Positions 8,213 through 16,748 of a stretch of 18,705 nucleotides of DNA are shown here, piece by piece. The DNA is from JAJKIP01 sp040509055 (lineage in GTDB: Bacteria; Bacteroidota; Bacteroidia; Chitinophagales; Chitinophagaceae). The notes under the pieces are model-generated. The model made no database searches. It saw only the letters and a program-made list of their open reading frames with translations, and was not told where the DNA came from. The DNA lies in assembly GCA_040509055.1 (NCBI GenBank), contig JBEVLT010000351.1, forward strand, positions 1 to 18,705, written 5' to 3'. Position 1 is the stretch's first letter. The number at the start of each line of letters is the position of its first letter. The position numbers were made by a program, and so were the translations under genes.

Positions 8213-9622
8213 TTAATTACCATCCGGTTTGATCGTTTGCAGCAGCGGGCTCAGCGGCCAGTACCAGGCAGCATGGTCATCCGGGCGGCCCGGATCGAAT
8301 GCCGGAATGTCTTTTTTCAAGTACCTGCCCAATGGCAGGCCCGATCTTTTTATTCCTTCCACCACGCAGCGGGCAAGCTCATAAGCGCCAAACACACTGA
8401 AATGGGTATTATCTGCCAGCGCCGTTGTCTGGCCGGGAAACGAACCTGCCGGGTAATGTACAAATGCACGAATGGATGCGGCAGGCCCCCAGTCTTCATA
8501 CAGGGTTTCGCTCATTGTATGCAGGTCGATCAGTGCCAGCTTTTCGTCCCGGGCCAGCTGCAGCATCGCTTCAGGATAATCGCCCAGCGTATTGACGATA
8601 TGGCCGGCGCTGTCAAAGCTCCGGCGGTGCATAGACGTGATGAGCACAGGCGTGACGTTCCTTTTCCGTGCTTCGGCAATCCACTCCTTCAGCGTTTGTG
8701 TATAGGTCGTAAACGCCTCCAGGTGATTGGGACCCGGTTTCTGGTCGTTGTGCGCAAATTCAATGAATAAATAATCGCCGGGTTTTGCCAGGCTCCATAT
8801 TTTATCCAGTCTTTTTTCATTCCGGAAGGCCAGCAGTGTTTCTCCACTCTCGGCATAATTGGCAATGGCTACCCTACCGGGTTCAAAAAACGCGGGAAAC
8901 AACTGACCCCAGGCCGCCCAGGGTTCGCGGTCCTGGTCTACTACGGTGGAGTTGCCCGCAAGGAAAACAGTCGTTGCCGTTTTATTGGAATAGATCTCCA
9001 TCGCACAAACTTTGGGCAGGCTGTCGTTGAATTCAAGGGTGAGCCGGTTGTCCCAGTGCGGGTAATTCACCTCTCTTGGTTTCAGCCGTACCGTGCCGGT
9101 CACCAGTCCCGCTTCGTTTCGTAGCAGACTATCTCTTACATGCACGGTAAAGCTCTTTGTAACAAGCTGTCCTTTCGTCGTTCGGACAGGCGGCAGCATC
9201 AGCCGCCTGTTTTCCACGCGCACAGTGGTAGCCGAACTGCCATTGGCATCGCCCAATACCAGTTTTATATCGTAATTGCCTTCCGGCAGCTTTACAGAAA
9301 AGAAAAAAGGTTGCCCGGCTGTGATAAAGTCGCCTGCCGGTAAATGGCCGGTCTTCCTGTCGACCGCATGCACCTGAAAGTGGCTGGAAAACCCATAACC
9401 GATACTATCCGTATAGAGGGTGACGGGGGTCACTTTTATATACCCGGCCGGTGCCTTCCCTTCGCCGAAATCGAATGTGTAATAAGCGGCAGACCGGTCA
9501 TAGCCTGAACCGGCATTCCCCTGCAATTGGGCAAAAGAGGTGGCAACAGTTAACAGAGTTGCAATCAACAATAACCATTGCAGGCTCTTACTACCGTTAT
9601 TCACTGATACAGGAACAAACAT
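8213..9622 (-). CDS. CE12-type SGNH acetylesterase (rhamnogalacturonan acetylesterase) with extra N-terminal beta-domain
   Basis: A 469-residue exported esterase predicted to remove O-acetyl groups from galacturonate in rhamnogalacturonan. After a signal peptide (hydrophobic core LQWLLLIATLLTVATSFAQ, 14-32) there is a beta-rich N-terminal domain (about 45-200; FDFGEG near 51 and WDNRLTLEFND at 190-200) resembling a carbohydrate-binding jelly roll. The SGNH hydrolase follows: S225 in LAGNSTVVDQ (nucleophile, block I), G260 in NYAESGET (block II), N292 in FAHNDQKPG (block III), and D404 and H407 in ADNTHFS (block V). Block I reads GNST rather than the usual GDST. All residues needed for catalysis and the oxyanion hole are present. 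The gene lies 29 bp after GH105 and 11 bp before PL22, inside the enzyme operon. Xylan or other acetyl-ester specificity cannot be ruled out from sequence. Confidence 0.93.
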   Translation of the reverse strand: MFVPVSVNNGSKSLQWLLLIATLLTVATSFAQLQGNAGSGYDRSAAYYTFDFGEGKAPAGYIKVTPVTLYTDSIGYGFSSHFQVHAVDRKTGHLPAGDFITAGQPFFFSVKLPEGNYDIKLVLGDANGSSATTVRVENRRLMLPPVRTTKGQLVTKSFTVHVRDSLLRNEAGLVTGTVRLKPREVNYPHWDNRLTLEFNDSLPKVCAMEIYSNKTATTVFLAGNSTVVDQDREPWAAWGQLFPAFFEPGRVAIANYAESGETLLAFRNEKRLDKIWSLAKPGDYLFIEFAHNDQKPGPNHLEAFTTYTQTLKEWIAEARKRNVTPVLITSMHRRSFDSAGHIVNTLGDYPEAMLQLARDEKLALIDLHTMSETLYEDWGPAASIRAFVHYPAGSFPGQTTALADNTHFSVFGAYELARCVVEGIKRSGLPLGRYLKKDIPAFDPGRPDDHAAWYWPLSPLLQTIKPDGN

Positions 9623-9651
9623 TGTTTGCTTTTTAAAGCCCGGTCCTTCGG

Positions 9652-11037
9652 TTATGGATAATACTGCAGCGCACTGTCATTGATCCGGAACGGCTGCTTT
9701 TTCATCATCTCGTACAGCTCGGCGCCTGCCAGCAATACAGGTCCATACCCATGCGCAGCGTATACATTTACCGGACGGTAATAATAAAAGGCAGGATCAA
9801 ATGCCATTCCCGTTCCCACACAAGTTCCTTCTACCTGCCCGCGGTCGGTGATTTTCGTCGTCACCGCATTCCAGGCCAGCATGGCCACCGGTGCATACGC
9901 CACCGGATCGATCCACCCTTTGTTGCAGGCATGCGCGATGCAATAGGCATAGATCGCCGTGGCCGAGGTTTCCAGGTACGAATCGGTCCTGTCCAGCAAT
10001 TGATGCCAGAACCCTGAGCCGGACTGGTAAGCGCTGAGACCGGCCACATGTTTACGGAACTGTTCCAGCACAAAACCGTAGCCGGGATGGTCGGCAGGCA
10101 ATACATCCAGCAACTCTGTTTTGGCCATCAGTGCCCAGCCATTGGCCCTGGCCCACCTGAATTCGGGATGGACCGCCATGCTCTCCACCCATCCGTGCAT
10201 ATAAAGTCCCATCCTTTCATTAAACATCCGTCCGGCAAAATGCCGCACCTGCTTCACGGCATCGTCAAAATACTTTTTGTCACCGGTCAGCTTTCCCATT
10301 TGCGCCAGCGCCGGCACAGCCATATACAAGTCGTCCAGCCACAGCGTATTTTTCTGCGGCCGGTTGCGCCCCAGGGTACCATCAGCCAGCCGGTACTCTT
10401 TGTTGGAGATATAATCGATATAATGATCGATCAGCGGTCGAAGACCCGGCAGCGCCGCACTTCGTTCCACTTTTATCATGGCAGCGCAGATCGCCCCGGC
10501 ATCGTCCAGTGCACGGGGATTGACAGGCTGTGCCAGCAGGTCCTTGCGCCGGATCTGGTCCGGTGAAAATTTTTCTTTTATCACAGGCACCCATGTGGCA
10601 ATAAATTCAAACCGCTTTCGCGCATAGTCGGCAAACCGGTTATCCCCGGTCGTTTCTGCCGCCCGCAGCATGCCGGAATACACTACTCCCCATTCATAGC
10701 TCGTGATGCGGAAATCTTTCTTTTCAACGATCGTATTGGTATCCGCTAGGGCGCCGTTGGTTATTTCATTACCCGTAGCTTTATTGATCATGCGGGCCGG
10801 TGTCACTGAATCGAGGTAACCAAACACCCTATCCAGGATCACCCTGATCTCGCTTTGCGACATGGGTTGATAGGGCACGGGATAATCAGGCTGCAGGGCA
10901 TGCAGCGGCGCATTGACGTCGTTCCTGCCCGCAGGCCGCCCCTGCGCAGAGGCTTGCGCTACACTTACCAGCACCATTAACAATAAGCCATACCGCCTAT
11001 GGAGGCCGGACGAAAGAACCTGGGATACATTCAGCAT
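9652..11037 (-). CDS. GH105 unsaturated rhamnogalacturonyl hydrolase
   Basis: A 461-residue (alpha/alpha)6-barrel enzyme that hydrates and releases the 4,5-unsaturated galacturonic acid left at the non-reducing end of rhamnogalacturonan fragments by RG lyases. I chose the ATG at 11037 because it gives a proper signal peptide (MLNVSQVLSSGLHRRYG, then LLLMVLVSVAQASAQ). The frame stays open upstream to 11172, but that 45-residue extension looks non-coding and spans a hairpin. Numbered from 11037, the pair D235/D236 in LWLDDLYMAVPAL holds the expected catalytic aspartate, and FRWARANGWALMA (293-305) is the family signature. ALDDAG at about 176-181 and AHGYGPVLLAGAELYEM near the C-terminus also fit. 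It is the first gene of the enzyme block, 227 bp after SusD and 29 bp before CE12. GH105 members may also act on other unsaturated uronides, but the context favours RG-I. Confidence 0.93.
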   Translation of the reverse strand: MLNVSQVLSSGLHRRYGLLLMVLVSVAQASAQGRPAGRNDVNAPLHALQPDYPVPYQPMSQSEIRVILDRVFGYLDSVTPARMINKATGNEITNGALADTNTIVEKKDFRITSYEWGVVYSGMLRAAETTGDNRFADYARKRFEFIATWVPVIKEKFSPDQIRRKDLLAQPVNPRALDDAGAICAAMIKVERSAALPGLRPLIDHYIDYISNKEYRLADGTLGRNRPQKNTLWLDDLYMAVPALAQMGKLTGDKKYFDDAVKQVRHFAGRMFNERMGLYMHGWVESMAVHPEFRWARANGWALMAKTELLDVLPADHPGYGFVLEQFRKHVAGLSAYQSGSGFWHQLLDRTDSYLETSATAIYAYCIAHACNKGWIDPVAYAPVAMLAWNAVTTKITDRGQVEGTCVGTGMAFDPAFYYYRPVNVYAAHGYGPVLLAGAELYEMMKKQPFRINDSALQYYP

Positions 11038-11264
11038 GGATAGGTGTTTTACGATGATCGGGTCTGATCGTTTTAATAATCTGTCACTATTAACGAAGAA
11101 TGGCTTATCATAGACATGACAGCCATTCATTCTTCGATTGCTTGATAGATGAAACCATTGAGATCCGCACACGTTCTATCCCGGTTGCCGGTTTGATCCG
11201 GTTACCAGGCAGCGGCTCCTGTTATATACTGGATAAGGTTGCATGGGGGGTCAATTCACTTTAT
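11038..11264. promoter_or_regulatory. Intergenic region between susD and the enzyme genes
   Basis: A 227-bp non-coding gap that separates the SusC/SusD pair from the enzyme block. It is long compared with the other gaps downstream of susC (4-43 bp). It contains the hairpin at 11094-11136 and, closer to GH105, a short GATC-N6-GATC repeat on the minus strand (around 11055-11070). I see no clear Bacteroidota promoter (TAnnTTTG) in it, so whether it holds a second promoter, a processing site or only a spacer is open. Confidence 0.5.
11094..11136 (-). other. RNA hairpin between susD and GH105 (possible processing or attenuation element)
   Basis: On the minus strand the outer arms are CGAAGAAT (near 11136) and ATTCTTCG (near 11094). 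After a one-sided GAAT bulge, GGCT pairs with AGCC, and inside that TCAT pairs with ATGA around a GTCT loop. This makes about 16 base pairs in 43 nt. The following bases are TTAATAGTG, not a run of U, so it is not a standard intrinsic terminator. Lying between the transporter genes and the enzymes, it could stabilise or cap the susCD part of the transcript and lower enzyme expression. Confidence 0.55.
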
Positions 11265-13244
11265 TTAATAGCCAGGGTTTTGATACGCTGCCATATCTGT
11301 TACCGTCATCGGGTGGCCGTCCACCGTCTGGGCAATCATTTGCAGGTATGGAATGGGACGCAGCTTATGATACGCAGCAAACGATCCGCTTATGTCCGGG
11401 TTAAACAATTTTGTTCTTTCAAAAAATGTTTCGGTCCGCACCAGGTCTTCCCACCGGTAAAACTCCCCGCAGAGTTCCCGTGTCCGTTCATTCAGGATAA
11501 AATGAATAAACCGGCTGGCGGTGGACGCAGCGGATGGAGGATAATTCTCGCTGGTTGCATTGGTGGTGAACAGGGTCGTTGCAGCCAGGTTGGCCGTTTC
11601 GGTATTGTTCAATGCAGACGCTCCGCCCATAAACCGCCATATCTGCGAGCTCCTGTCTTCACCGGCTTTGTACGCAGCTCTTTTACGCAGCACGTTCACG
11701 TATTGCAGGGCATTGGCATAATCGCCTTTCCGGCCATACGCTTCGGCAATGATCAGGTAGGTTTCTGCCAGGCGGGCCAGGGTACCGTTGCGGATGCCTT
11801 TAGGCTCGTTGGTAGTAGAGGTCAGCCGGATGGGGTCCAGCAGCTTCATCATGCTCAGGTATTTGTTGTTGGAAAAATCCGTGGTAACCGGTCCGCCCAC
11901 CGATGCCTGCCGGTACCGGGCATATACTGCATAATAGCGCATGGCATCCAGCGTGGCAGAAAGCAGCGGCATACCGGAAGGGTTCACGATAAAGAAAGCC
12001 GCCGTATCGCCAAGACCCACGCGGGGTTTGCCGACCAGTGAAAGATTAGGAGCATTGGAGGCCGTGAACACAGCCAATCCTGCATTGGAGGCCACGTTGC
12101 GCAGGTACACGGTCTGGAAGGTTTTGAAAAACCGCGAGTCGTTGATCTTATCAAAGATATCCATCGTGTAATCCGTGGGGCGCAATCGTCTGTATGGCCT
12201 GCCATTGAAGAAATCTCTTGCCATGCCGGGTATGCCATTGTCGTACTGGCAGGGATAATACATATGCGTCTGGTTATTGCCCAGCGAACCGGCCAGGACC
12301 AGGTTGGAGCTGAACTGCGCAGCAAACACGATCTCGTTGCTGGCATTGTTCGCATCGATCCTTGCTTTGGTGCCGACGGGTGGCGAGCCATTCTCGCCCA
12401 GGGGAGGCACCCGGCCATCGGGATAAGAGGCATTGAACAGGCTGCCGTAATCCGCCTCCAGCGCATGCCCGCTGTTGGCAATGACATCGTTGGCAAAATA
12501 GATCACGCTGTCCATATCGGTGGCCTTTTGCCCCCGCACATCTGTTACAGCGCTTCCCCGGGTCAGGTAGACTTTTGCCAGGAAATGATAGGCCATTGCC
12601 CGCGTAGCCCGGCCCCTGTCGGCGCTGGTATACCGCCAGGGCAGGGCAGGCCCGGCACTTTTAAGATCGCTGATGATCTGCTCATACACCTGGGCCACCG
12701 GCGTCCGGTCAAACTGGTACTGGGCCTCGGCCGGCACGACGGTAATGAGGGGGATGGCGCCGAACTGCTGCACCATCTGGAAATAATACAAACCACGCAG
12801 CGCTTTCAGCTCGGCAACACGCAGGTCTTTCTGGGCCTGCGTGCCCAATACTTTTGACGTGGGATCGTTGAAATTATTGATCAGCTCGATACCCTGGTTG
12901 CACCGCCGGATACCTGCATAGTTATTCACCCATAGCCCGTTCACAAATCCATCGTTGGAGTTCAGGTTGGCATCGTAGTCGTTGTAGCGAACGTTGTTGA
13001 ACTGGTCGCCTTCCCTGAATTCATCGACGCCGAAATTATGCATGGCATAGGCTTGTTCTTCGTTGAACTTCCATTGCAGCGGCAGGTAAGCCGACTTGAC
13101 CAGGTCTTCCAGCCCGGCGTCGGTCTTATAATAGTCTTCGGTAAGCGTGGTAACCAGCTCTTCTTTGATGAATTTTTTACAGGAGGCTGTGCAAAGCATT
13201 AGCAAAACAGCCGTCCAGCCCAATCGTTGAAAATTCCGGTTCAT
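11265..13244 (-). CDS. SusD/RagB-like surface glycan-binding lipoprotein
   Basis: A 659-residue outer-membrane lipoprotein that caps the SusC-like transporter and captures oligosaccharides at the cell surface. The signal peptide ends in a lipobox (LCTASC, lipidated C22). The N-terminal SusD domain includes the conserved TPR-like helix ALRGLYYFQMVQQFGAIPLI (148-167) followed by DRTPVAQVYEQIISDL (179-194). The C-terminal RagB/SusD domain includes RLAETYLIIAEAYGRKGDYA (491-510), HFILNERTRELCGEFYRWED (581-600) and the family's terminal YHKLRPIPYLQM...YQNPGY (625-659). It is longer than SusD itself (about 550 residues). The extra length lies in the middle, about 270-460, where the ligand-binding loops fall. 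It starts 29 bp after susC and is certainly co-transcribed with it. The RG-I-derived ligand is inferred only from the neighbours. Confidence 0.96.
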   Translation of the reverse strand: MNRNFQRLGWTAVLLMLCTASCKKFIKEELVTTLTEDYYKTDAGLEDLVKSAYLPLQWKFNEEQAYAMHNFGVDEFREGDQFNNVRYNDYDANLNSNDGFVNGLWVNNYAGIRRCNQGIELINNFNDPTSKVLGTQAQKDLRVAELKALRGLYYFQMVQQFGAIPLITVVPAEAQYQFDRTPVAQVYEQIISDLKSAGPALPWRYTSADRGRATRAMAYHFLAKVYLTRGSAVTDVRGQKATDMDSVIYFANDVIANSGHALEADYGSLFNASYPDGRVPPLGENGSPPVGTKARIDANNASNEIVFAAQFSSNLVLAGSLGNNQTHMYYPCQYDNGIPGMARDFFNGRPYRRLRPTDYTMDIFDKINDSRFFKTFQTVYLRNVASNAGLAVFTASNAPNLSLVGKPRVGLGDTAAFFIVNPSGMPLLSATLDAMRYYAVYARYRQASVGGPVTTDFSNNKYLSMMKLLDPIRLTSTTNEPKGIRNGTLARLAETYLIIAEAYGRKGDYANALQYVNVLRKRAAYKAGEDRSSQIWRFMGGASALNNTETANLAATTLFTTNATSENYPPSAASTASRFIHFILNERTRELCGEFYRWEDLVRTETFFERTKLFNPDISGSFAAYHKLRPIPYLQMIAQTVDGHPMTVTDMAAYQNPGY

Positions 13245-13273
13245 ATCTGATGAGTTTAATGCTGTTATTTTAA

Positions 13274-16200
13274 TTATAAATCCATCCGTACCCCCACCAC
13301 ATAGCTCTTGTAGCTGTAAGAAGTGGGACCGGTTTGGTTCGTGGTCGTACCGGGAAACTCGCGGTAAGGCACGGTCTCGGGGTCGTAGTCCGAAGAATTA
13401 TGGATCAGGATGGGGTTCACCGCGCTGACGTAAAGGGCAAAGTTGTTCATGTGCAATTTAGAGGTCAGCTTTTTCGGCAACCGGTAGGTCAGCGTGATGT
13501 TCTTGAACCGGGTAAAGGAAGCTTTGCGGTACGTCAGCGCTTCCCAATTGAGCGGCACGTCGCTGGTTTGTGTGGGTTGCTGGTATTCATTGCTGGGGTT
13601 GGTGGGCGTCCAGTAATTCACCTTGTTCGATTGGTAACGGCCTACCAGGCCCGGACGCGGCACCCGGTACAACCCTCCTATCCTGAAGTAGACCAGGAAG
13701 TTCAGCTCGAAATTTTTATACGAAAGCGTATTACCGATACTCGCGATAAAGTCGGGATTGTGTGAGCCGAGGATTACCCGGTCGGCAGGGCTGTAAGCGG
13801 AATCGCCATTGGCATCGCGGATGCGGATGCGTCCCGGCTGGAAAGCGATATTGGTTTTATTACCTGCCTTCAACCAGTAATAATCTGCCAGCACGCCACC
13901 GCCCTTCACGGTATCCGAATACTGGAAAATGCCTTCTTTTTCAAAACCCCAGTACACCTGCAGAGGCTCACCCAGCAGCCACAGGTTGGCGTAGTTGCTG
14001 TTGCCGCTGCCATCGATGTCCACGATCTTTTCCTTATTGAGCGTAAACATCCAGTCCGTGCTCCACCTGAAATTACTCCGGTTGAGGTTTTCGGTGTGCA
14101 GGCTGATCTCCACGCCTTTGTTGGATACTTCGCCCAGGTTGAAATATACATTTGTCACCCCGTTGGCAGCCGGTATGCTCCGGTTCTGCAGCTGATCGGT
14201 GGTGCTGGATTTATACAGATCGATGGTACCGGATATCCGGTTGTTCAGCATGCTGAACTCAAGCCCCAGGTTGGTCGTAGTCGTTTTCTCCCAGGTGAGG
14301 CCGGGCGTACGAAACGTGGTCGGTGCGGAACCGATCGCGGCCTGGCCGTTGCCCCAGTTGTAATTGGTAAACCCTAACGGGCCTGCAGTCCGGTAAGGAT
14401 CGATGGACGCGTTGCCCACCTTACCTACACCGACTCTCAGCCTGGCGCTGTTAAACAGGTTCTGTCCCTGGAAGAAATCTTCCCGGTCTATCTGCCAGGC
14501 CACGGATACCGCCGGGAACCAGGCCCCCTGGCTGCCTTCTGCCAGCACCGAGGAGTTGTCGTAACGGCTGCTCAGCGTGAGCAGGTATTTATTCCGGAAA
14601 CCATATTCCACGCGGCCCATGTAAGAAAGATATTGTGTGGCGGAATACGTGCCCGAACCCGTCACCGTGGCATCCGTGTTCTTATCCAGCGAATACCATT
14701 TCTGCGATTCGAAGATCAGGTTATTGGCCGATAGGGTCACCGAAGAGGATCGGTTCAGGCTTTGCAGCTCCTGCAACAAAGTGACGTTGATCGAATGATC
14801 CGACTTTATACGGGTAGAATAGGTTAATATATTATCGTACACCCACGATACGGCGCTGTTGTTCGTCTGCGTGGCATTGGCCGGACTGCCTGCCCGGACG
14901 GAAGATTGCGCCCCGTTGAAGGTACCGCGCATGGAATTGCGTGTATCCAGGCCGAACATGGTGCGGTATTTCAATCCTTTCCAGAGCGTAAGCTCTGCAT
15001 ACACGTTGCCGAATACCCGGTTCACGGTCGTCTTGTCAAATACGGTATTCCGGTCATTGACGGCATTCACGATCTGGGCATCCCTGTTAGGATACAACAC
15101 CCAGTTGCCTGCCGTATCATACGGCCCGGTCATCGGGATCATGCCTGCGGCATTGGCATACGAGCTGGTGCTGGTATTCGTCTCGCTCCGGATATAATTG
15201 ATCGTGGCGCCAAAGGTGATAAAGCTGGCCGGTTTGAACTCAGCCGAATTACCCACGGAATACCGCGTATAATCCTGGGCATACTCGATACCGTCCTGCT
15301 TGAAATAACCGGCATTGAAAGAAGCTTTGAACTTATCGCTGCCACCTGTGACCGATATACTGTGATTAGTGGTACGGCCATGCCTTAGTCCCACCTCATT
15401 GAGCCAGTCAAAGCTCCTGACCTTCGATGGATCGTACATATCGATGCTGTCGATGGTCGTCAATCCAAGGTTTTGCAACATGGTTCTTTCTTCCGGCGTC
15501 GTGGCCCGGCGTTGCGCGATATAAATATTGTTCACCGGATCGTATACACGCCAGGTATATGCATCCTTGATGGAATTCCATTGTTCGATGCTGCCAAACC
15601 TGTCTTTGAACAGGGCAACGTCGGCGATGGCGGTAGGATAATAATAAAGCGGGTTAGAAGCACTGGCTACGCCCCTTGTACGCGTATAGCTTTTGTCGGC
15701 AAAGAAGGCCTGCCGCTGTGCATCGGTCAGTTCCACGGAGTTAAACACCGGCAATGGCCGGATGATCGATTCCACAGACTGGCTGCCCTGGTAGTTGATC
15801 GATATTTTACCAGCCTTGCCCTTGCGCGTGGTGATCTGCACCACCCCGTTGGCACCCCGCACTCCGTAGATCGCGGTGGCCGAAGCATCTTTCAGGATAT
15901 CCACCGATTCAATGTCGGCCGGGTTCATGTCATCGATCGTATAGCTTACAGGAAAGCCATCTACCACGAACAACGGATCGTTGCCGGCGCTCAGCGAGCG
16001 ATTGCCGCGTATGCGGATGCTGCTGCCGTTGCCGGGTCGAAAACCGCTTGGCGTTACATTCACGCCAGCCAGCCTGCCCTGCAGGGCCTGCGTAAGATTG
16101 GTTGTCTGAACAGAACGAAGATTTTCACCGGAGATAGAACTGGTAGCACCGGTTACTTCTACCCGTTTACGGGTACCATAGCCGATCACCACCACATCTT

Positions 16201-16522
16201 CCAGCGAACTTTCGGAAGGGACCAATGCCAAAGAGAATTGTTTCGTTGTTCCTACCGTTACTTCGCTTTCTTTGAAACCTACATAGGAAATAACAAGAAC
16301 CGAATTGGCATCAGGCACGGATAGTTCGAATGTACCATCCTGTTGCGTTACCGTACTTGCACTACCACCCTTCACACGAACGGTAGCGCCGGGCAGAGGG
16401 CTGCCATCTCCGCTATTGGTTACCTTTCCTGAAACAGTGATGTGCTGGGCAAAAGCAAGTGAAGTAAAAAGTACCAGGCAGAGGGCAATACACGCCCTCC
16501 TTGCGAGCAAGCTTTTTTTCAT
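13274..16522 (-). CDS. SusC/RagA-like TonB-dependent outer-membrane transporter
   Basis: A 1082-residue outer-membrane beta-barrel that imports oligosaccharides into the periplasm using TonB energy and the SusD partner. After a signal peptide (cleavage near SLAFAQ-HI, 21-27) a carboxypeptidase-D-like regulatory domain occupies about 27-103 (SGKVTNSGDGSPLPGATVRV). The SusC linker and TonB-box region SLEDVVVIGYGTRKR is at 106-120. The plug domain spans about 120-235 (SIRIRGNRSLSAGNDPLFVV at 168-187; PADIESVDILKDASATAIYG at 201-220). The rest is barrel, ending in SYVVGVRMDL with a hydrophobic last residue, as outer-membrane proteins do. There is no N-terminal STN extension, so it is not of the kind that signals to an anti-sigma factor. 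It is the first gene after a 226-bp intergenic region and so probably opens the main operon. Confidence 0.97.
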   Translation of the reverse strand: MKKSLLARRACIALCLVLFTSLAFAQHITVSGKVTNSGDGSPLPGATVRVKGGSASTVTQQDGTFELSVPDANSVLVISYVGFKESEVTVGTTKQFSLALVPSESSLEDVVVIGYGTRKRVEVTGATSSISGENLRSVQTTNLTQALQGRLAGVNVTPSGFRPGNGSSIRIRGNRSLSAGNDPLFVVDGFPVSYTIDDMNPADIESVDILKDASATAIYGVRGANGVVQITTRKGKAGKISINYQGSQSVESIIRPLPVFNSVELTDAQRQAFFADKSYTRTRGVASASNPLYYYPTAIADVALFKDRFGSIEQWNSIKDAYTWRVYDPVNNIYIAQRRATTPEERTMLQNLGLTTIDSIDMYDPSKVRSFDWLNEVGLRHGRTTNHSISVTGGSDKFKASFNAGYFKQDGIEYAQDYTRYSVGNSAEFKPASFITFGATINYIRSETNTSTSSYANAAGMIPMTGPYDTAGNWVLYPNRDAQIVNAVNDRNTVFDKTTVNRVFGNVYAELTLWKGLKYRTMFGLDTRNSMRGTFNGAQSSVRAGSPANATQTNNSAVSWVYDNILTYSTRIKSDHSINVTLLQELQSLNRSSSVTLSANNLIFESQKWYSLDKNTDATVTGSGTYSATQYLSYMGRVEYGFRNKYLLTLSSRYDNSSVLAEGSQGAWFPAVSVAWQIDREDFFQGQNLFNSARLRVGVGKVGNASIDPYRTAGPLGFTNYNWGNGQAAIGSAPTTFRTPGLTWEKTTTTNLGLEFSMLNNRISGTIDLYKSSTTDQLQNRSIPAANGVTNVYFNLGEVSNKGVEISLHTENLNRSNFRWSTDWMFTLNKEKIVDIDGSGNSNYANLWLLGEPLQVYWGFEKEGIFQYSDTVKGGGVLADYYWLKAGNKTNIAFQPGRIRIRDANGDSAYSPADRVILGSHNPDFIASIGNTLSYKNFELNFLVYFRIGGLYRVPRPGLVGRYQSNKVNYWTPTNPSNEYQQPTQTSDVPLNWEALTYRKASFTRFKNITLTYRLPKKLTSKLHMNNFALYVSAVNPILIHNSSDYDPETVPYREFPGTTTNQTGPTSYSYKSYVVGVRMDL

Positions 16523-16560
16523 ATAGCAGTTAACTTGGTGAGAGAATAGAGAGTAGAATC

Positions 16561-16576
16561 GTTAATTAAAATTAAC
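16561..16576. promoter_or_regulatory. Palindrome GTTAAT-N4-ATTAAC upstream of susC
   Basis: The plus-strand sequence gttaattaaaattaac is a perfect inverted repeat with 6-bp arms and a 4-bp centre. It ends 38 bp before the susC start codon and probably lies in the leader. It could be an operator for a dimeric regulator or a weak leader hairpin. AT-rich palindromes of this size also arise by chance. Confidence 0.4.
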
Positions 16577-16667
16577 CAGCTGAAATCAATAATCATCCTG
16601 CCCTGTCCTGTAGAATTTATACGATGAACAAGTACTATGTATGTATGATTTCAGAAAAAGAAGAAGG

Positions 16668-16700
16668 CTTCAACAAATCATCTCACCACTTCAACAAATC
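16668..16700. repeat. Paired 12-bp direct repeats, 21-bp period (candidate activator site)
   Basis: The 12-mer GATTTGTTGAAG occurs twice, perfectly, on the minus strand (plus strand 16668-16679 and 16689-16700). Start-to-start spacing is 21 bp, two turns of B-DNA, so a dimer would meet both copies on the same face. The repeats lie about 145-180 bp upstream of the susC start codon, a position suited to an activator such as an AraC-type or hybrid two-component regulator. No regulator gene is in the window, so the binding protein is unknown. Confidence 0.6.
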
Positions 16701-16748
16701 TTATCAGCAGTCGATATTTCGCTGTAGTTATACTATATAATAATTGTA

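Larger units (their letters stand above)
16523..16748 (-). promoter_or_regulatory. Probable promoter/operator region of the susC operon
   Basis: A 226-bp AT-rich non-coding region between rhaM and the susC-like gene, in front of the gene that opens the main operon. It contains a 12-bp direct repeat at 16668-16700 and a palindrome at 16561-16576, annotated separately. I looked for the Bacteroidota consensus (TTG near -33, TAnnTTTG near -7) on the minus strand and found only imperfect matches, so I do not place the start site. A short imperfect hairpin (16708-16724) follows rhaM but has no U-tract. This is the most likely site for the PUL's inducible promoter, by position and content. Confidence 0.6.

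Noticed and set aside
11055..11070. GATC-N6-GATC repeat before GH105 as an operator
   Set aside because: Four-base arms are too short to distinguish from chance without comparative data.
11038..11172. Upstream ATG extending GH105 by 45 residues
   Set aside because: The extension precedes a good signal peptide, contains the hairpin at 11094-11136 and has no coding character, so the start at 11037 is preferred.
11100..12041. 313-codon open frame on the plus strand opposite the end of susD
   Set aside because: It is antisense to a clear SusD gene, its translation has no recognisable domain, and such frames are common opposite genes of this base composition.
15473..16324. 283-codon open frame on the plus strand opposite susC
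   Set aside because: It lies wholly within the conserved plug and N-terminal part of SusC on the other strand and shows no family features.
16708..16724. Possible terminator after rhaM
   Set aside because: The stem is six base pairs with a bulge and has no U-tract after it; too weak to call.
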